From NCBI GenBank assembly GCA_005888675.1, contig VBBA01000106.1:1-6393 (forward strand): a stretch of DNA of 6,393 bases, written 5' to 3'. The notes beneath the pieces were generated by a model. That model worked only from the letters and a program-made list of their open reading frames with translations. It was not told the origin of the DNA and did no database searches. Below are positions 5,842-6,393 of the stretch, one piece after another (positions within the stretch are counted from its first letter, which is position 1; every line of letters begins with the position of its first letter). The stretch is from Candidatus Bathyarchaeota archaeon. GTDB taxonomy: Archaea > Thermoproteota > Bathyarchaeia > 40CM-2-53-6. Both the position numbers and the translations under genes were made by a program.

Positions 5842-6267
5842 TTGGAGACTGATGCAGAGATTGAGAGAATACGACAGAAGAAGATTAGCGATCTTGTTCA
5901 AAGGAAGAGCGAGATGACTAGGAGGCAGGAGCTGGGAGGCGAAGGGAAGCCTGTGGTTTTGACGGATGAGACTTTTGAGAATGTGAAGAAGTACCCTTTC
6001 ATGCTGGTTGACTTTTGGGCTGCGTGGTGTGGCCCTTGTAGATTGATTTCTCCTATTGTTGAGGAGTTGGCGCATGAGTATCACGGCTCAGTGTGGGTTG
6101 GAAAGTTGAACGTGGACGAGAACCCTGTCACAGCCGATCGGTTCCATGTACAGAGCATTCCTACATTGATAATGTTCAAGGACGGTGTTCCTCTGGATAG
6201 GATCGTTGGTGCACTGCCAAAACACTTGATAGAATCAAGACTCAAGGCACACTTGCAAAGCTCTTAG
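5842..6267 (+). CDS. trxA: thioredoxin with charged N-terminal helix
   Basis: This 141-residue protein is a thioredoxin, a cytoplasmic protein-disulfide reductant. The fold begins near residue 37. It shows the buried Asp57 in VDFWA, the active site WCGPC (C63, C66), and the cis-proline P107 in SIPTLIMFKDG, all standard. Residues 1-30 form an extra, highly charged helix (DAEIERIRQKKI...), a type of N-terminal extension I associate with archaeal thioredoxins; its role is unknown. The start is TTG 5842 because the protein then begins with this helix and is preceded by AGGTGGGG. TTG 5797 would add 15 residues (KQFHLILGYPRWGL) that do not look like the family. No thioredoxin reductase of the usual TrxB type is in the window; the flavin disulfide reductase at 2959-4398 is the only electron-donor candidate and is unlinked by transcription. 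It is divergent from dps and converges on hsp20. Confidence 0.93.
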   Translation: METDAEIERIRQKKISDLVQRKSEMTRRQELGGEGKPVVLTDETFENVKKYPFMLVDFWAAWCGPCRLISPIVEELAHEYHGSVWVGKLNVDENPVTADRFHVQSIPTLIMFKDGVPLDRIVGALPKHLIESRLKAHLQSS

Positions 6268-6286
6268 CTCAACTGGGGAGTCATTG

Positions 6287-6300
6287 TGCGCTTTTTGTTG
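6287..6300 (+). terminator. T-rich tract after thioredoxin, possible transcription stop
   Basis: CTTTTTGTT (6291-6299) occurs 24 nt after the thioredoxin stop, in the 45-bp gap before the end of the convergent hsp20 gene. T-runs without a hairpin can terminate archaeal transcription. No convincing stem is present, so this is tentative. Confidence 0.3.
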
Positions 6301-6312
6301 GCTTGCCCGATT

Positions 6313-6393
6313 TTAGTCGTCTCTAGTTTGCTGAGCCAATGGAATGCTGATCTTTAGCACGCCATTCCTTATCCTAGCTCTCGCTTTGTCCGG
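6313..6393 (-). CDS. Hsp20/alpha-crystallin small heat-shock protein, C-terminal fragment (runs off window)
   Basis: Read on the minus strand from the window edge, 26 codons and a TAA stop encode PDKARARIRNGVLKISIPL followed by AQQTRDD. This matches the end of the alpha-crystallin domain, where small heat-shock proteins have an A-x-(Y/F/I)-x-N-G-V-L-x-(I/V)-x-(I/L)-P strand. These proteins form large oligomers that hold unfolding proteins soluble. The usual C-terminal I-x-I oligomer-locking motif is not visible after the domain, because the tail is only 7 residues. The gene continues beyond the window, so its length and start are unknown. It converges on thioredoxin. Confidence 0.82.
   Translation of the reverse strand, partial: PDKARARIRNGVLKISIPLAQQTRDD

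Noticed and set aside
6287..6294. Minus-strand AAAGCGCA, matching the core of the E. coli Ada box
   Set aside because: It lies between the 3' ends of two convergent genes, not upstream of any start, and an 8-base match in 6.4 kb is likely by chance.

Overview
The window reads as ordinary chromosome from an archaeon, most likely a mesophilic soil-type member of the Thaumarchaeota/Nitrososphaeria or a close relative. This assignment is inference. It rests on TATA-like elements about 25-30 nt upstream of start codons that have little or no leader, Shine-Dalgarno motifs mainly at genes inside operons, frequent TTG/GTG starts, a short archaeal-type LeuD, and a thioredoxin with a charged N-terminal helix. 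Base composition is near even. No rRNA, tRNA, CRISPR array, insertion sequence or attachment site was found.

Left part (2-1722, + strand): the 3' part of leuC, a small two-helix membrane protein of unknown function, and leuD. They are tightly spaced and very likely one transcript. LeuC and LeuD form the two-subunit isopropylmalate isomerase of leucine biosynthesis. The membrane protein lodged between the two subunit genes is unexplained.

Middle (1798-4398): a complete Ada-type methyltransferase/regulator for alkylated DNA (+) sits behind its own TATA-like element. It converges on a flavin disulfide reductase of the dihydrolipoamide dehydrogenase/mercuric reductase superfamily (-). The reductase has every catalytic residue of the family, an NADPH-leaning cofactor site and a His/Met-rich tail, but no 2-oxoacid dehydrogenase or glycine-cleavage partner gene lies nearby.

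Right part (4495-6393): a LURP-one/tubby-like protein (+) is divergent from the reductase. A Dps-type ferritin (-) converges on it, and a thioredoxin (+) is divergent from dps. The last 26 codons of an Hsp20 small heat-shock protein (-) converge on the thioredoxin and run off the window edge.

From ada rightwards the genes have a stress theme (alkylated DNA, disulfides, iron/peroxide, protein folding), but they alternate in strand and must be separately transcribed. The 33-75 bp convergent gaps hold small hairpins or T-rich tracts that could end transcription. The divergent gaps (4399-4494 and 5682-5841) hold promoter-like elements and short palindromes. I see no wholly novel multi-gene system. 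The most unusual items are the leuC-leuD membrane insert, the reductase with its metal-binding-like tail, and a full-length bacterial-style Ada in an archaeal setting.
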